This document shows, in pieces, positions 1-11,940 of a stretch of DNA of 64,000 nucleotides (its first letter is position 1; every line of letters begins with the position of its first letter). The stretch is from the NCBI GenBank assembly GCA_001466705.2, contig LATX02000234.1:124001-188000 (forward strand), read 5' to 3'. The translations under genes and the position numbers were made by a program. The DNA comes from Moniliophthora roreri. Lineage: Eukaryota > Basidiomycota > Agaricomycetes > Agaricales > Marasmiaceae. The notes beneath the pieces are model-generated. The model was not told the DNA's origin and ran no database searches. It was given only the letters and a program-made list of their open reading frames with translations.

Positions 1-222
1 CCGCTTTTGTTGGAACTCCTCCAAGTGCACGAGACCAACAGTGCTATGTTTGAGCGAGTCTTCCATCGAGTCATGTTGACCGACAAAACGGTTGGCTGAA
101 GGACGAGCCTTTTCAGTTTCGTTTATGAGATTTTTCTTCTGACGCTCGAATTCTTCGCGCATCTGGTCCCTTTGCTTGACCAGAGCATCTTCGCGACGTC
201 CTTCTGCTTTGTTGCTCGCCAT
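1..222 (-). CDS. FAM50/XAP5 family protein, N-terminal part (cut by window edge)
   Basis: The first 74 codons read uninterrupted from an ATG at 222 to the window edge. The product starts MASNKAEGRREDALVKQR, a charged coiled-coil-like stretch, and ends in HSTVGLVHLEEFQQKR. The STVGLV-L block is the conserved N-terminal motif of the FAM50/XAP5 family. Family members are nuclear proteins of roughly 330-350 residues linked to the spliceosome, with the XAP5 domain in the C-terminal half, which lies outside this window. The gene is transcribed away from the uS13m gene, whose ATG is 107 bp away. The call rests on this short motif only. Confidence 0.72.
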   Translation of the reverse strand, partial: MASNKAEGRREDALVKQRDQMREEFERQKKNLINETEKARPSANRFVGQHDSMEDSLKHSTVGLVHLEEFQQKR

Positions 223-329
223 ACTAAGAATGTGGGATACGGGTGAAGGTGGTTCAACGTTGAGGAGGAAGACAAGTTACCGCGTGACACCGGGACCAGC
301 GATTTTCCCTTCTTCCACCACCGACCACC
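223..329. promoter_or_regulatory. Compact divergent promoter, FAM50 / uS13m
   Basis: Only 107 bp separate the two divergent start codons (222 minus, 330 plus). The stretch carries no ORF, so it must hold both 5' leaders and core promoters. No clear TATA box is visible. Confidence 0.5.
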
Positions 330-959
330 ATGGTCCACATCCTTGGTATAAATTTACCAGACGATCAGTTAGCTCGGGTATGCCATGCATAGCGTCTCAA
401 TGACCTTCCAAAGTACTGATATATATTTTTCTAGTTTGCACTCACGTCGATTTATGGCATAGGACACCATATGTCCCACCGTCTCTGCGCACGGTTCCAA
501 ATTCATGACAAGTGCAAGATCAAAGACCTGACGCCTTTCCAAGTCACTGCGCTGGCATCCTTCCTTTCATCACCAAAAACAGCACCACCATTATCCCGCT
601 ATCCCCTTGCACCACCCAACTTCCATCCTGCGCCTCCAAACCGTTCAAACGCAGCGCTGCTCGCGGAACTGAATAAAACCAAGGCAGCAGAATTAAGAGA
701 ACGTGCTATAAAGAAGGGACTTCCTCCGCCAGATCCTAACGCCAAAGTCACCATAGCCGAAGCGAAAATCCGGGATCCTCTGAACGAGTTGGTTATAGAG
801 ACAGAATTGAGGAGGCAGGTCAGGGAAAATATCCACCGCCAACGTTCTATTGGAAGTTATGTTGGTCTCAGGCATGCTATGGGTTTACCAGTCAGAGGAC
901 AGAATACCCAGACCAATGCCAAGACGGCGAAGAAGCTCAACAGACTGGACCGTTATTAG
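330..959 (+). CDS. Mitochondrial small ribosomal subunit protein uS13m
   Basis: Two exons, 330-377 and 435-959, with a GT-AG intron at 378-434, give 190 residues. Exon 1 encodes [16 protein letters not shown]. Exon 2 continues with [18 protein letters not shown], the S13 N-terminal helix-turn block. The C-terminus holds the S13 signature: [19 protein letters not shown] followed by TNAKTAKK. In the small subunit, S13 contacts the head and P-site tRNA. Bacterial S13 is about 118 residues; here about 65-70 extra, proline-rich residues sit between the DLTPFQV block and the [10 protein letters not shown] block. A start at the in-frame ATG at 471 would lose the conserved N-terminus, so the two-exon model is preferred. 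Confidence 0.9.
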
Positions 960-1109
960 ATTTAGAGCATTGGCATTGGCAGTATCTAGTTCTACACTAC
1001 ATAGTAGTACACACCAGTTGCGACACAATATTTGCATTTTGGGGTCGTAATCGTAATCCATGGCTATTACACAACAGCAACAGAGTGAAAGTCAAGATAC
1101 GCGTCGTGT

Positions 1110-1652
1110 TTAGATGAGAAGCTTTTCAATTGCGAGCTTGACGGTTTGGATTTGGCTCTGCATCTCCCTGGACTCCCCGGTCGTAATGCTAGCCGCAATG
1201 ACGGGTCTGGAAACATTGCATGCGCGACCTAGAGCGGCCTTAGACGGCAAGAAGATGTAGGGAACATTCTAAGAAAAAAACTCATTAAAAGTTTGTCGAA
1301 CGAAAGCGCTGAGCACACCTTTTCCTCACAAAGGAGGGGAAGATGGAGCAAAATCTCGAGAGGCTCAGTGTCTGCAGTAAGGATAATGAATTCAGCAACA
1401 CCACGGTTCAGAGTCTTGGTAGCTATTCCAGGCGTCAGTGTCGATGGAACTAGTCAAAATTTCTGTCCACGCGCCTTCGTTAGCACCCTTCTTCAGCTGC
1501 TTGTACTGCACAGCCTGCTGAGTGAGCTCAAGGATCTACCAAAACATAGATCAGCCAAATCCAAGTTCAGAGGTTAGAAAAGAACTGATGCGCACCGTGT
1601 TGGTCAAGTCGGGATCTGCGAGAGGGTAGGCTTTGCCTCGAGCCTCGGCCAT
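1110..1652 (-). CDS. SNU13: SNU13 / NHP2L1, 15.5K RNA-binding protein of U4/U6.U5 and box C/D RNPs
   Basis: Four exons (1596-1652, 1475-1535, 1319-1422, 1110-1268) give 126 residues, the usual length for this L7Ae/L30e-fold protein. Family blocks are [51 protein letters not shown] and [17 protein letters not shown]. It binds kink-turns in U4 snRNA and box C/D snoRNAs and is essential for splicing and rRNA modification. Intron 2 (1423-1474) begins GCGCGT after ...GAAG. Only a GC-AG junction keeps the conserved ANEATKT frame. The start is the ATG at 1652, in a 177-bp divergent promoter shared with the next gene. Confidence 0.95.
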
Positions 1653-1829
1653 GATTGAATTTGGTGGGTATTATAGAGAAATAGCTGGGAGACCTCACGA
1701 AGATGATCCTTGGTCGCGTACTAGTGGTTGAGAACAAAGAACTGAAAAATTTTGGGCGTAGAGCTTATGTAACTGACACTTCTGGGGCTGCAGGCTGCAA
1801 TACAGGACTCTACCGACTTCCACTATACC

Positions 1830-2372
1830 ATGGGCTCTCAGCCAAAGCCAACCTTGACATTTAGCTATGGAAGCAACATGTGGATAGATCAAATGAAGCG
1901 GCGATGCCCAGAGCATCGCCTTATCGGTGTCGCAAAACTCGAGAAATGGTGAGGAAAGAGTCAACTTTGGATTGAACATTGAACAAAACCAAGATGTAGG
2001 CGTTGGATCATCATTCATCGGGGGTACGCCAATATCGTCCCATCCGAGAATGATCATATCTATGGCTTCGTATACGAGATCAACGAGAAAGATGAGGAGA
2101 CGTTGGATCAATACGAAGGGGTCCCAGCATGTTATTCCAAGCTCACATTACCCGTCGAGCTCGTGAAAAACATTGATTTCGACGTCAAGGACGGCACAAA
2201 GATGCTGGATGCCATGGTATATGTCGACGAGGAAAACCTTACAGATGGGTCCATCAGAGAGGAATACATTTACCGAATGAATCAGGCAATCGCAGACGCG
2301 GTTCGGGAAGGAGTTCCCCAGGAATACATTGACGGATATCTTATCCCATTCATTGAAGCAGGAAAGAAATGA
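1830..2372 (+). CDS. Gamma-glutamylcyclotransferase-like protein (GGCT/AIG2-like fold)
   Basis: Two exons, 1830-1948 and 2000-2372, with a 51-bp intron give 163 residues. The N-terminal FSYGSNMW is the substrate-binding Y-G-S-N loop of the family. The second exon opens with WRWIIIHRGYANIV and carries YGFVYEINEKDEETLDQYEG, where the Glu of the DQYEG-type block is the expected catalytic acid. Enzymes of this fold cleave gamma-glutamyl amino acids to 5-oxoproline plus free amino acid in the glutathione cycle. Some members have other substrates, so the exact reaction is not certain. It ends 46 bp from the convergent stop at 2419. Confidence 0.85.
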
Positions 2373-2418
2373 CAGATGTGTAGAAGCGTGAAATACAAAT
2401 GAAAAGGATGCGCGTGGG

Positions 2419-3335
2419 TCATACTGCCCTACCACCCTGATAGTCGTAAGACGTGTATGGGAACCCATAATCACTGCTATTGCTTTTCTTCAGATCGTCG
2501 GGGAAAGCGATCGTTTGTCGAACATCTGCGATACCCTCCAAGTCGAGTTTATATGCAAAGTTAGTGACAAGAACATAAGTGTCTGGGTGGAAATCAGTAG
2601 ATTTCGAGAGGGTATAGGATAAGCACGTACAAAACTGAACCAGCAGGGCGAAAGCCAACAAGAAAATACAAAAGCCTTTCACGAGGGTAAATCCTTTGGC
2701 GCAGAGCTGAAGAATCATCTCGTCGCGCGAATCTCCAATGCAGTCTTTGACGATAGAATCGTCTATTGGACGGAATGTCGAATAGAGCGAGTAGGCAAGA
2801 GCCCCAACCATCAGGACCCAATGCAGCGCTACTAGTTGCTTGTAGACGACTACTAAGCCGTACTTTTTGACGAAACCCGAAATGATTCTGTATGCATGAG
2901 TAAAATGAGCAAGCACGATTCTTATCAGTGGGAATAGCATCGCACCCAATCAAGGAGAAGAGCGCCAGGAGGGACAGCGTGATCGCGTTGACGAACATTG
3001 ATATTTCATCCTGTATAGGCAGGGGATGTTTATCTGCGAAAAGTGAGCCCTCATCAAGGACGCAGAGACAACATAACGCACCCAATAGCGTCACCTTGTA
3101 CCACCCAGCAGCTGCGCCAGCACCGCCTACCAGCAAACCCAAGAGTCCGAGCACCCATACCCCAGACGCCAGGGGAAGGCAGGCAAGAAATGTCCGGCAG
3201 CGAATGAAAGGCATTATATCCAGCCAGCCTCAAAGCCAGCTCACCAGGAGCAGCGAGAAGTGCTAGAATGAAGAAGATATACTGAAAGATGGTGGCCGAG
3301 TGGTTGAAAGGAAGAGAAAGGGCTCCTTGGCCCAT
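2419..3335 (-). CDS. Predicted four-helix integral membrane protein (fungal, function unknown)
   Basis: The start MGQGALSLPFNHSATIFQ is followed by hydrophobic helices: YIFFILALLAAP, VWVLGLLGLLVGGAGAAAG, FVNAITLSLLALFSLIG and, after a loop, HWVLMVGALAYSLYS and GFCIFLLAFALLVQF. A soluble loop of about 35 residues (FRPIDDSIVKDCIGD...) and a Ser/Tyr-rich tail follow. Two splice joins are clear: ...SLIG|IISGFVKKYG, and ...LVQF|YVRQTIAFPDD just before the tail. The first intron, starting GTGAGC near 3241, has no in-phase AG acceptor. The only phase-consistent join uses ...CCCCTGG before the block ASGVWVLG, so either the splice site is mutated or the model is wrong there. The layout is tetraspanin-like, but no signature cysteines were identified. 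Confidence 0.55.
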
Positions 3336-3541
3336 TGATACAGCATCACCGGGGGTATATGTATCTACCATATATTCATCTCCACCCCGAATGGAGAAAT
3401 GACGGTTGCGAACTTGAAAGGAACTGTTCCTTTCAATGCATTGACGATATCAATACATACTGTGTAGTAGCTTCCAAGAAGTTTTCCATCAACCGAAAAG
3501 CCCGCTTTGGTAGTCAATGCCTTCGGTAGATATTGCGGTCT

Positions 3542-4830
3542 TTAGAGGTTGAAAAAGTGCTCTTCCATAGCCAACGTCGCTGGCATCGCTGAGAACTTGT
3601 CGTAAGGAGAAGATTCAGGGTTATATATGGAAAATGAAATTGTACCGAGCATCGTGATGATGTGATCGCGACCCAGGCTGCCGACCCTTATGTTCTCATC
3701 GACAGAGGTAAGGAAAAAGATCATGCTTTCTCAAGACTACGACGCTCGCATATTGACTAAACTCGTAACTATCATGAGTAGGTATGGCCATGGTGTCCAG
3801 CAGCGTCGTCCCAGAAGTGATTGCATGGAAAGATACACCCTTGAGCGAATACTCAGTGGACCGGATGCATATGTCCTATATCACTATTACTTCTCGGTGC
3901 CTCCCATAGTCCTAGCACACCCTGCAAAGAGCTGCTAATCTTTGATACCCCAACAAATACTACGTTATAACTCACCTCCTATGAGTTGATATTGAATCCC
4001 AGGGTACACACTTCAAAGGTACCCCCAAAACCATGCCAGACACCACTAGACATAAGGTTGTCCACCGGACCCTTTGCCTCTACCGAAGTGGTATCAATAA
4101 CAGGACTTACAGTGCCTCTCGACCTTTTCCAAGCGGTGTCCGAGGCAAAGAGTAAGCGCCAGGCTTCATTAAACAAGTATACATACATACCTCTTCTCTG
4201 CCTCAATCCTGCATCTCCGCTGTGAAGAAACGTGTATTTACAGTCATTCTGAAAAATAATGAGATTTTGCCAAATTTTTCTTGCATGTCATTGTCATATA
4301 ACTTGGGCTAATTGTTTCACTGTAATAGGTGTCACCAAAGCTTCAATGACATGGCCCCAGCCAAATCAAGGACCACATTGTCTCATTATTTTTCGGAATG
4401 ACTGTAACTCCTGGAGTGATTTGAAGATAAGATGATGCGACGGTTGATGCAACTAGGGACCCTAAAGTAGAAGGTACAGGGCTTTACGGTCAATGATATT
4501 CCCTGACGAAAGTTTGCGAGTGGATTGCAACCTAGAGCAGGAGAAAGAGCAGTATCCCATACTGCGACTCCTTCGCGAAAAAGAATGACATGATTGGTGG
4601 CTTGTAAATAGATAACGATTGGTTCGCCGTCGCAGCGAAACAAGAGGTAGAGCCCGCACGTGGACTTCCCTAAAGGCTAACGGACGATAAGGGCCTTGCA
4701 TGCACCAGAGAGCATGAAACTCACCAATATGTGGCGCTCCTAATACCAGTAGAATGTAATACAGCCAGGGACTTCGACGCATAAGTCGAGAGTAAATATC
4801 CTGGTACTGCCGTCGAGCTATAGCAAATCG
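3542..4830 (-). CDS. Crinkler/RHS-like P-loop protein, exon structure unresolved (possibly a remnant)
   Basis: An in-frame stretch YQDIYSRLMRRSPWLYYI leads into LLVLGAPHI and, across a short intron, GKSTCGLYLLFR. Together these form a Walker-A-like G-x4-GKS loop. It is followed by EPIVIYLQATNHVILFREGV, the strand pattern common in fungal Crinkler-like P-loop proteins. Downstream, pieces such as WHGFGGTFEV (3979-4206) and a last exon pair ending MPATLAMEEHFFNL (stop at 3542) are on the same strand. I could not join them into one frame. Stops lie just upstream of the first block, so the N-terminus is missing or in an unseen exon. Gene and decayed gene are equally possible. Confidence 0.35.
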
Positions 4831-5206
4831 CCGGCCATTTTGGGCCGCTCACTACTCAAAAGAGCCATTGGAAAGACCTCAACGTCCGCGACTTTCGCTT
4901 GGTCAAGGGTCTCCCGCATCGCATGGGAGTCGAAAGCCTTCGTGGGGTCCTTTCCCTGCCTGTCGAGCCCCTCTGGTTTCTTTCACAGGCAACCTTTCCC
5001 ACCAATTTAGACGTAAAGAATTTGAATCTTCTTCCCATTCAGGGTAGTCGTTTGAGCCAAGGACAAAGGATTTCGCGAAATATAGGTTTATGCATCATGG
5101 GAAGTAGCCGGCCTTGTGGTCCTTATGGACGGCTGTGGCAAATAAACAACGCGTTTACGCGGCCGCGTCAGCTCCTGCTACTTGCGTATTTCTGTACTCT
5201 AACATC

Positions 5207-6363
5207 ATGAATTCCATCGCAACTCGTTTCTCCACTACAGGATACGCTCAAGAACTCAAGAAGGCTCAGGCTGAAGATGAGGAATTCTCAGACGCTGCGT
5301 GGGGTTCGGAAGCAGGATTTGGAAGTCTTGCAAAAGGTGTCCCAACATTTGGTGTACCTTCAGTCCCAGATGTGCGTTTCTTAGATTCGATTCCTTTGGG
5401 ATTGCCGTCTGAACTCCTCTGTAGCCCTCTGCTTTTTTGAGATTGCACACCGATGACCACGCCGACCCCAACTGCCGTATCAAGATTCAGCACGGAACGA
5501 CGACGCTTGCTTTCAGATTCCAAGGAGGAGTAATCGTTGCTGTAGACTCTCGAGCAACAGCGGGAAGCTATGTGGGTGCGTAATATCTAAATACGTACCA
5601 TTTTGTGATGTATTGACTCTTCTCTTAGCTTCTGGTACCGTGAAGAAGGTCATCGAGATCAACCCATACTTGCTCGGAACAATGGCTGGTGGTGCTGGTA
5701 TGTCAACTGATCTCTATATCAAACTTGCTTGTTCTTATCGTATCCTTTCTCAGCCGACTGCCAATACTGGGAAACCTACCTTGGTATTCACTGCCGATTA
5801 CATGAGCTTCGCAACCGCGAGCGTATCTCTGTCTCTGCCGCAAGCAAATACTTGAGCAACCTCGTTTACAGTTACAAAGGAATGGGTCTCAGTATGGGGA
5901 CTATGATTTGTGGTTGGGACAAGACGGTTTGTACCATCACTATCTCTTACACGACCCTTCCAACCTTCTACCCAGGGTCCTGCTGTTTTCTACGTCGACT
6001 CTGATGGAACTCGCCTTAAAGGAGACCTGTTCTCTGTTGGTTCCGGAAGCACGTTTGCTTATGGTGTTCTTGACCAAGGGTACCGCTGGGATCTCACTGA
6101 CGAAGAGGCACAAGAGCTCGGCAGAAGAAGTATTTACGCAGCAGGTCACAGAGACGCTTTCTCGGGTAACACATGTAATCTATACCATGTGAAGGAAGAT
6201 GGCTGGCGTTTCATTGGTGCGAACTTGTTTCCCTATTCATAAGCCAGTCTATAACCTACCCTTTCTAGGCAACTACGATATCTCCAAGCTGCACTATGAC
6301 GGGCCTAACAACGTCGAGGGCGCCGGTTATGGATACGACGTTCGTGTGGGTACAAGAACTTAG
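5207..6363 (+). CDS. PRE2: 20S proteasome subunit beta-5 (chymotrypsin-like site)
   Basis: Six exons (5207-5371, 5485-5575, 5629-5697, 5754-5926, 5976-6216, 6269-6363) give 277 residues. After a propeptide, the mature enzyme starts at Thr in [10 protein letters not shown], where autocatalytic cleavage at Gly-Thr exposes the N-terminal nucleophile. The catalytic lysine lies in the TVKKVIEI segment, Asp in AVDSRATAG, and family blocks [18 protein letters not shown] and [17 protein letters not shown] follow. It provides the chymotrypsin-like activity of the proteasome core. All introns are GT-AG and about 50-113 bp. It converges on the permease gene with 102 bp between stops. Confidence 0.96.
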
Positions 6364-6465
6364 AGCGACGATTTTGTCAGTAAAATAAGAGTTTGACATT
6401 GTACCAATTTCATTCCATTTACTCATTGAAGATTAAATAAGACTGGCGCGGATACGAAGTCTAGA

Positions 6466-8941
6466 CTAAGAGGGAAAGATGGCGGCCCATAACTTGTCCA
6501 GACGTTTCTTGGGCTCTTCTGCTGCATCAAACTCTTTCTCATAGCGGTCGACCACTTCTCTTTCCTTGTCGAAGAAGTTGATGTGTTTTAACTGACGCCA
6601 CTGGAATGGTTTGAGCCCAAGGTTTGAGATTGAGGATGAGGATGAGAAGAACTTCACCTGAGTGCGATGATAGAGCTTCCAAGCGACGAACAGGACAGGG
6701 ACAACACCAATCATTGCGTAAGAGAATAGGAATGTGGGAACGTCCCACTTTCCCGGTAAGAACACAGTATAACCACCGATGAACGCCATAATGAATGTTC
6801 CTGTGAGCGCATAATAACTGACAGCACGTCTCAGCTTCTAGCACTCGAGACGCATGGACCAGACTCACCCGCAGAAAGGTTGCCAGGCTGATTTGTATGG
6901 TAAACTTTCGCGTGAAATATTTTGTGCCTTCAAAGCCTGGAAACTTTGACATTGAGTACTTCTTGATCGGGAGCTTAATTGGTGACTTACATTGTAGAAT
7001 CGGATGTATGTGAATGACACGATAGCATAGTTTAGCAATTGTGATGCAGTGACTAGGTTGACGAACCTGTGGTGGGATATGTCAATGTCGATTCAACACC
7101 GTCCTACCACCAAGGAAACTTTACCATTGCAAGACAACGGCCGAATTATTAGAAACCTGCAAGAAAGCTACGGAAAATCAAAAAGGTTGATATCGGTCTG
7201 TGAATTGAAGCCTACAAAGAAGGGCAATGGACAGTGTGAGAGCCACACAATATATTGGTACACCGTTTCTGTTACATCCCACAAAGAATGCAGGAACCTT
7301 TCCTTCCAACGCTAACCCGAGCAAGGTACGACTCGCACAATAGACATAACTGTTGCCTGCCGAGAATACCGACACGAGGATCATGAAATTGACGATATGC
7401 GGGAGAACGGGAATCTTTAGGCGCTGCATCGCAATGACATAGGGAGAGGATCCTGCACCCGGTCTGGCATCAGAGAGCGATTGAAGGAGGTTCTCGTCAT
7501 TATAAGCGACAACGGTGCCGATGCAGAGTGAACCGAGGACGAAGAATGCTACTAATCTATAGACGACAGCGTTGAAAGTTCGAGGAAGTATACGCCTTGG
7601 GGTTTCGGCTTCGCCAGCTGTGAGGGATACCATGTCCGGGCCTTCGCAGTAAATGGTGATATGAATTATACGAAAGAACGAGATGCAAATTCCTACCGGC
7701 TACGGTGAAGCCTGCCTGCGTGAAACAAGCCAGGAATCCCATGAAACGACCCAACGGACCAGTCTCGATGTATTCTGCAAAAGGTGCACCCTCAACCTTG
7801 GAAGCTGTTGCATCACTCAATAAAAAAGTTATGGCTTAAGAAAAGCCACCGAACACTCACGATTCCAGAAGCGGAATCCATAAACATCATGCAATGGGTT
7901 GCCCCCCACCATGGTTATGAAGGTGAACAGAATAAACCCCACCGCTAACACGACCTTACCAAAGGCCAGCCAAAATTCAGCTTCTACAGGAGATCATGAG
8001 TGTGTCAAGGAGTAACATAGGCGGATCAATTCTGACCTCCATAGTACTTCACGTTGATAAAATTAAGTGCGCTGTATTGAACGTGAGTAGGATCAGAATG
8101 CCTGAGAGGACAGAGGGACGTACGCATATGCAATTAGCATAAAACATATTACGGCGATTATGGGAATCTTATCGGTCCAGAAATGAAGGATGACGTTAAA
8201 TGCAACTATCTCGAATGGAATGAGAAACGACTCGTAGACGAAAAAGTTTATGCCGGTGCAGAATCCCTAGAGAAACATTGAGTTTAGCTCTGATGCTGAA
8301 CAGCCCGTTTTTAGACACACTAATGCGGGGTCAACGAAGCGGTCGGCGAAACGAACCTAACCGATGGCGTCAGCGTCAGCCATGAGATACTCGCGAAGAC
8401 GTACAAATGGAGCAGAGATGGGTATCCATGTAACCATTTCAGCTATGGAGCATATGAAGTTGGCGAGACAGTTCGCGGAGGGAGTTTAGTGAGACTGACA
8501 TAGACAGTTATTGACGGCCAGGATGAATGTGCACCATATGGTAAAGCCCAGAAAAAGGCTAGCTACATGATTGATAGCAACCGTAAGTGGGAAGCGACCA
8601 AGCCAAATAGATGTGTACCACTTACCAGGACCCCCTTTGGTCAAAGCCGACCCTATCTGCACGAAAAGAGCAGTCCCAATAGTGCCTACGAGATGGTATA
8701 TGAACGGCCGTCAACCTCCATGGGAATTTGAATGCACCTCCAATTCCAATGAGCTGAATATGTCTGCTCTACTCGAAATATGTTAAAGAGTCCGCTTATT
8801 GAGGGAAAATCGGAGCAGAATGACCTTGAGCTTCCTGTGGGTTTGATCGTCACGATAGGAATCTTCAGGGCTATGGTGTGAGAGCACATCGAGCTCGTGC
8901 TCCGACTTCTCTGGTTTGTCGTTGGACTTGGTCATTGGCAT
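6466..8941 (-). CDS. Amino-acid permease (APC superfamily, YAT/AAP type)
   Basis: About 14 exons can be chained from MPMTKSNDKPEKSEHELD to ...LDKLWAAIFPS (stop at 6466). The product is close to 590 residues with 12 hydrophobic helices. Hallmarks are HIQLIGIGGTIGTALFVQIG in TM1, with the unwound G-T-I-G substrate loop, then PISAPFVRFADRFVDPALG, GGNPLHDVYGFRFW, GPDMVSLTAGEAETPRR and SRTLLGLALEGKVP. Family members are plasma-membrane proton/amino-acid symporters. The N-terminal tail of about 40 residues and the charged C-terminal tail are cytosolic. One exon end (after HRKLK, GTCATT) has a weak donor. No frameshift or internal stop was seen. Confidence 0.93.
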
Positions 8942-9453
8942 GCGTTGTGGGTGTCAGGAGGAAGGTCGAAGCTGATCATAATGGCAGTATCAGTGTTGAT
9001 GGTGAAAAGAGTATGTATGTGGAGCTCCGGCAAACATGATACACTATCAACATGTGTTACTGTAATCCCCTTTATCTAACCAGGCGGGCGTTTCTCTCTA
9101 CTCAGTCCCCAACTGCAGCATTTAGACGTGGTACGAGGAGTACTTCAACGTCCTAGGTTTCCCCAGAAAAACGCTCGAGGAACCTGAAATATTCTATAAG
9201 TATCTCTCACTTGAACTTCTCCTTACACAAATAGACGCGAAAGTTGCGTCCAGCCGAGCATCGCAGACCCGGAACGATGAATTCCCGCGACAGCCAGAAC
9301 GAATGCCAGTCGAGGCCGCAACGACAATTCCTCATGCTCTCAACGTTCAGGAATTAGATGGGTATTTGGATTTGCGTTACTACTTGCTACATTGCTTCAA
9401 GCAGGCATCTAGCCTTCAGGTTTCAATAGGTATAACCGCGATCTGGACTAGCC
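8942..9453. other. Intergenic: permease promoter and lectin-gene 3' region
   Basis: About 510 bp between the permease start and the lectin-like gene's stop. Only short chance ORFs are present; no RNA gene or repeat was recognised. Confidence 0.5.
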
Positions 9454-11940
9454 TCAAGCGACGAAGGAGAAGAGCTGAAAGACATGTATGAGTAAGCAAA
9501 ACTGAGAAGGCAGAGACTTGCACTAACTTGATCTGCGTTTGGATTCGAACCATTGCACTGAGTGACATCTAGGTTGCCGTTCTTATTCACCATACACTGA
9601 GTGTTCTTCGAGTTGACAGGTGTAAGCGGGATGGGACCAGTGGTTCCAGCGGGGAATGGGAAGAGTTGAGAGTCTGTCGTCAAACCGCCTTCATAGAACG
9701 ATCAGCTCGAATCCCAGTACAAAAACTCAAGAATCTCACCTCCATCAGCACGTCCTCCGCAAGAGAAGAGGATCACTTGGTTGCCAGCAGGGCGACGAGG
9801 ATCAAAGTTCAGGCATCCTTGAATCTGAACCGAAGAGGGTTGTTAGTTCTGACCACACTTCAGTTGCTAATATTACTCACTAGCGAGCTAACAACAAGTG
9901 CGGTTCCATCTACGTTGTTGTGCTTTCCCTTGGTAATAACATCGAACTTTTGATTTGGGCTACCATCGCAAGCGCCAACAGTAACGGGGATCAGGTTCTG
10001 ACGGAAATCGCCGCCGAGAGGATCGACGCTAAGGCATTGACCATCGGCAGTCTTGACTTGGACATCGGAGAAGGCCCTTGTCGCAGTGTCGTCACGTTGC
10101 TGAGCTTCGGCAACCTAGCACAAGTCAGAAAGTGTGATAGACGGATACCAATTCACGAACCGCTTCGGGGTTGAGAACAGCGGTGCCTGTGGGACGCGGT
10201 GCAGCTACGATAGTAGTGGGAGGCTGAACAGCAGTGGCGGACGCGCTCGCAGTAGAGATAACTTCCGTAGGTGAAGCGGTGGCAGGGGGTGGGGATGCTT
10301 GACCTCCTTCACCAATTGTAAACAACTATATCATTGGAGCTCAGCCCGCAGCCATATTAACTCAAAATAAACGAACCTGGTTGTCGGCAGCCGCGTCCGG
10401 GTTGCATGCTTCTTGATCAAGGAGGTTGCCCTTTACCGTCAAGCAAACTGTGTTTCGGCTGTTCTTGGGTGTCAGGGCAAGAGGACCAGCGTTGCCATCA
10501 AAGGGGAAAAGCTGAGAGTCAGTGACCTCACCCTCTAAATTCAATGGGCTTCCTCTCAGTATCTGATCTCCTCCAATCATGCGAATACTCACCTCCGTCG
10601 GCTCTTCCGCCACAGGAGAAAAGGATGACTTGGTTGCCCGGTGCTCTGCGATCGTCAAAGTTCAAGCATCCGTTTATCTAGAAAGGATATCAAGAGAGGA
10701 ACTTCCGGATACGAATTGATTACAGAAACTTACGAGGGAACTAACAATAAGGGCATTTCCTGGTTGGTTGTTATGCTTGCCAGCGGTGATAACATCCCAC
10801 TGTTGATTAGGGCTGCCGTTGCAGGTCTGGATTTGCACGGGAATCAAATTCTGACGGAAGTCCCCAGATAATGGATCGACCGAAAGACATTGTCCGTCAC
10901 TAGTCTATAAGAGAATGAACACAAAAACCCGAATGAGCTCTTCGATCGATACCAACCTTGATCTCAGAAGCAGTGAATGCTCTAGTGGCAGTGTCGTCTC
11001 GTTGTTGAGCTTCAGCAACCTATTCGGAGAAAACATTCAGCTCCAAGCCATTAGAGGACAAGGACGGAAATCACACACCGCTGCGGGATCGAGTACAGCG
11101 GTGCCTGTGGCCTGTGGTGCCGTTCCAGCTGTAGTAGGCACCGTAGATGCGGATGCACTTGCGGTAGAAGCGACCTCGGTAGGAGCGGCGGTGGCTGGAG
11201 GTGATGCTTGACCTCCTTCACCAATGGTGAAGAGCTGCATATTTGGACGGGATAAGCTCGCTGTGCATTGCTAGAGATGTAAGCTGTCAAACCTGGTTAT
11301 CAGCTGCTGCGTCTGGGTTACAGGCAGCCTGATCCAGAAGATCCCCGTTAGCGGTCAAGCAGACTTTGTTTTGGCTATTCTTCGGCACCAAGGGCAAAGG
11401 ACCCGCGTTACCATCGAAAGGGAAAAGCTGAGAGTCGGTGACCTGTCCCTCTGAACGACAGTCAGCTTCACTTTCATCATGATAAATTAAGTGCGGCTGA
11501 CCTCCGTCCGCTCTTCCACCGCATGAGAAGAGAATAACTTGATTTCCTGCAGCTCTGCGAGGATCGAAGTTTAAGCATCCATTGATCTGGAAAAACACAA
11601 GTATCATAAAAATCGAGCAAAACAAGGTTATTCATTTGATACTGACCAAAGAACTGACGATTAGGGCATTGCCAGGTTGGTCGTTATGCTTTCCGGCTGT
11701 GATCACGTCCCATTGCTGGTTAGGGCTTCCGTCGCATGCCTTAATCTGGATAGGGATCAAGTTCAACCTGAAATCCCCTGTATTTGGGTCGACTGAAAGG
11801 CATTGACCATTGGCAGTCTGAAAGAAACATGAATTTCCCACAATGTTGATGGGCGACGAAAATACGAACCTTGATTTCAGCTGCAGTGAATGCACGAGTA
11901 GCAGTATCATCTCGTTGTTGAGCTTCTGCTGCTGCTTCCT
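9454..11940 (-). repeat. Three direct gene-internal repeats of about 0.9 kb (exons plus introns)
   Basis: The header coding AEAQQRDDTATRAF recurs near 11930, 11020 and 10114, a genomic period of about 906-910 bp. Introns fall at the same points in each module: after the header, after VSSL, after RADGG and after ADNQ. Whole genomic blocks were therefore duplicated, not just exons. The third unit is shorter (about 660 bp) because it lacks the linker. Confidence 0.85.

Noticed and set aside
9530..9555. tRNA T-loop-like GGTTCGAATCC on the minus strand
   Set aside because: It lies inside the third lectin module's coding exon (C-N-G-S-N-P-N). No anticodon arm or acceptor stem could be formed around it.
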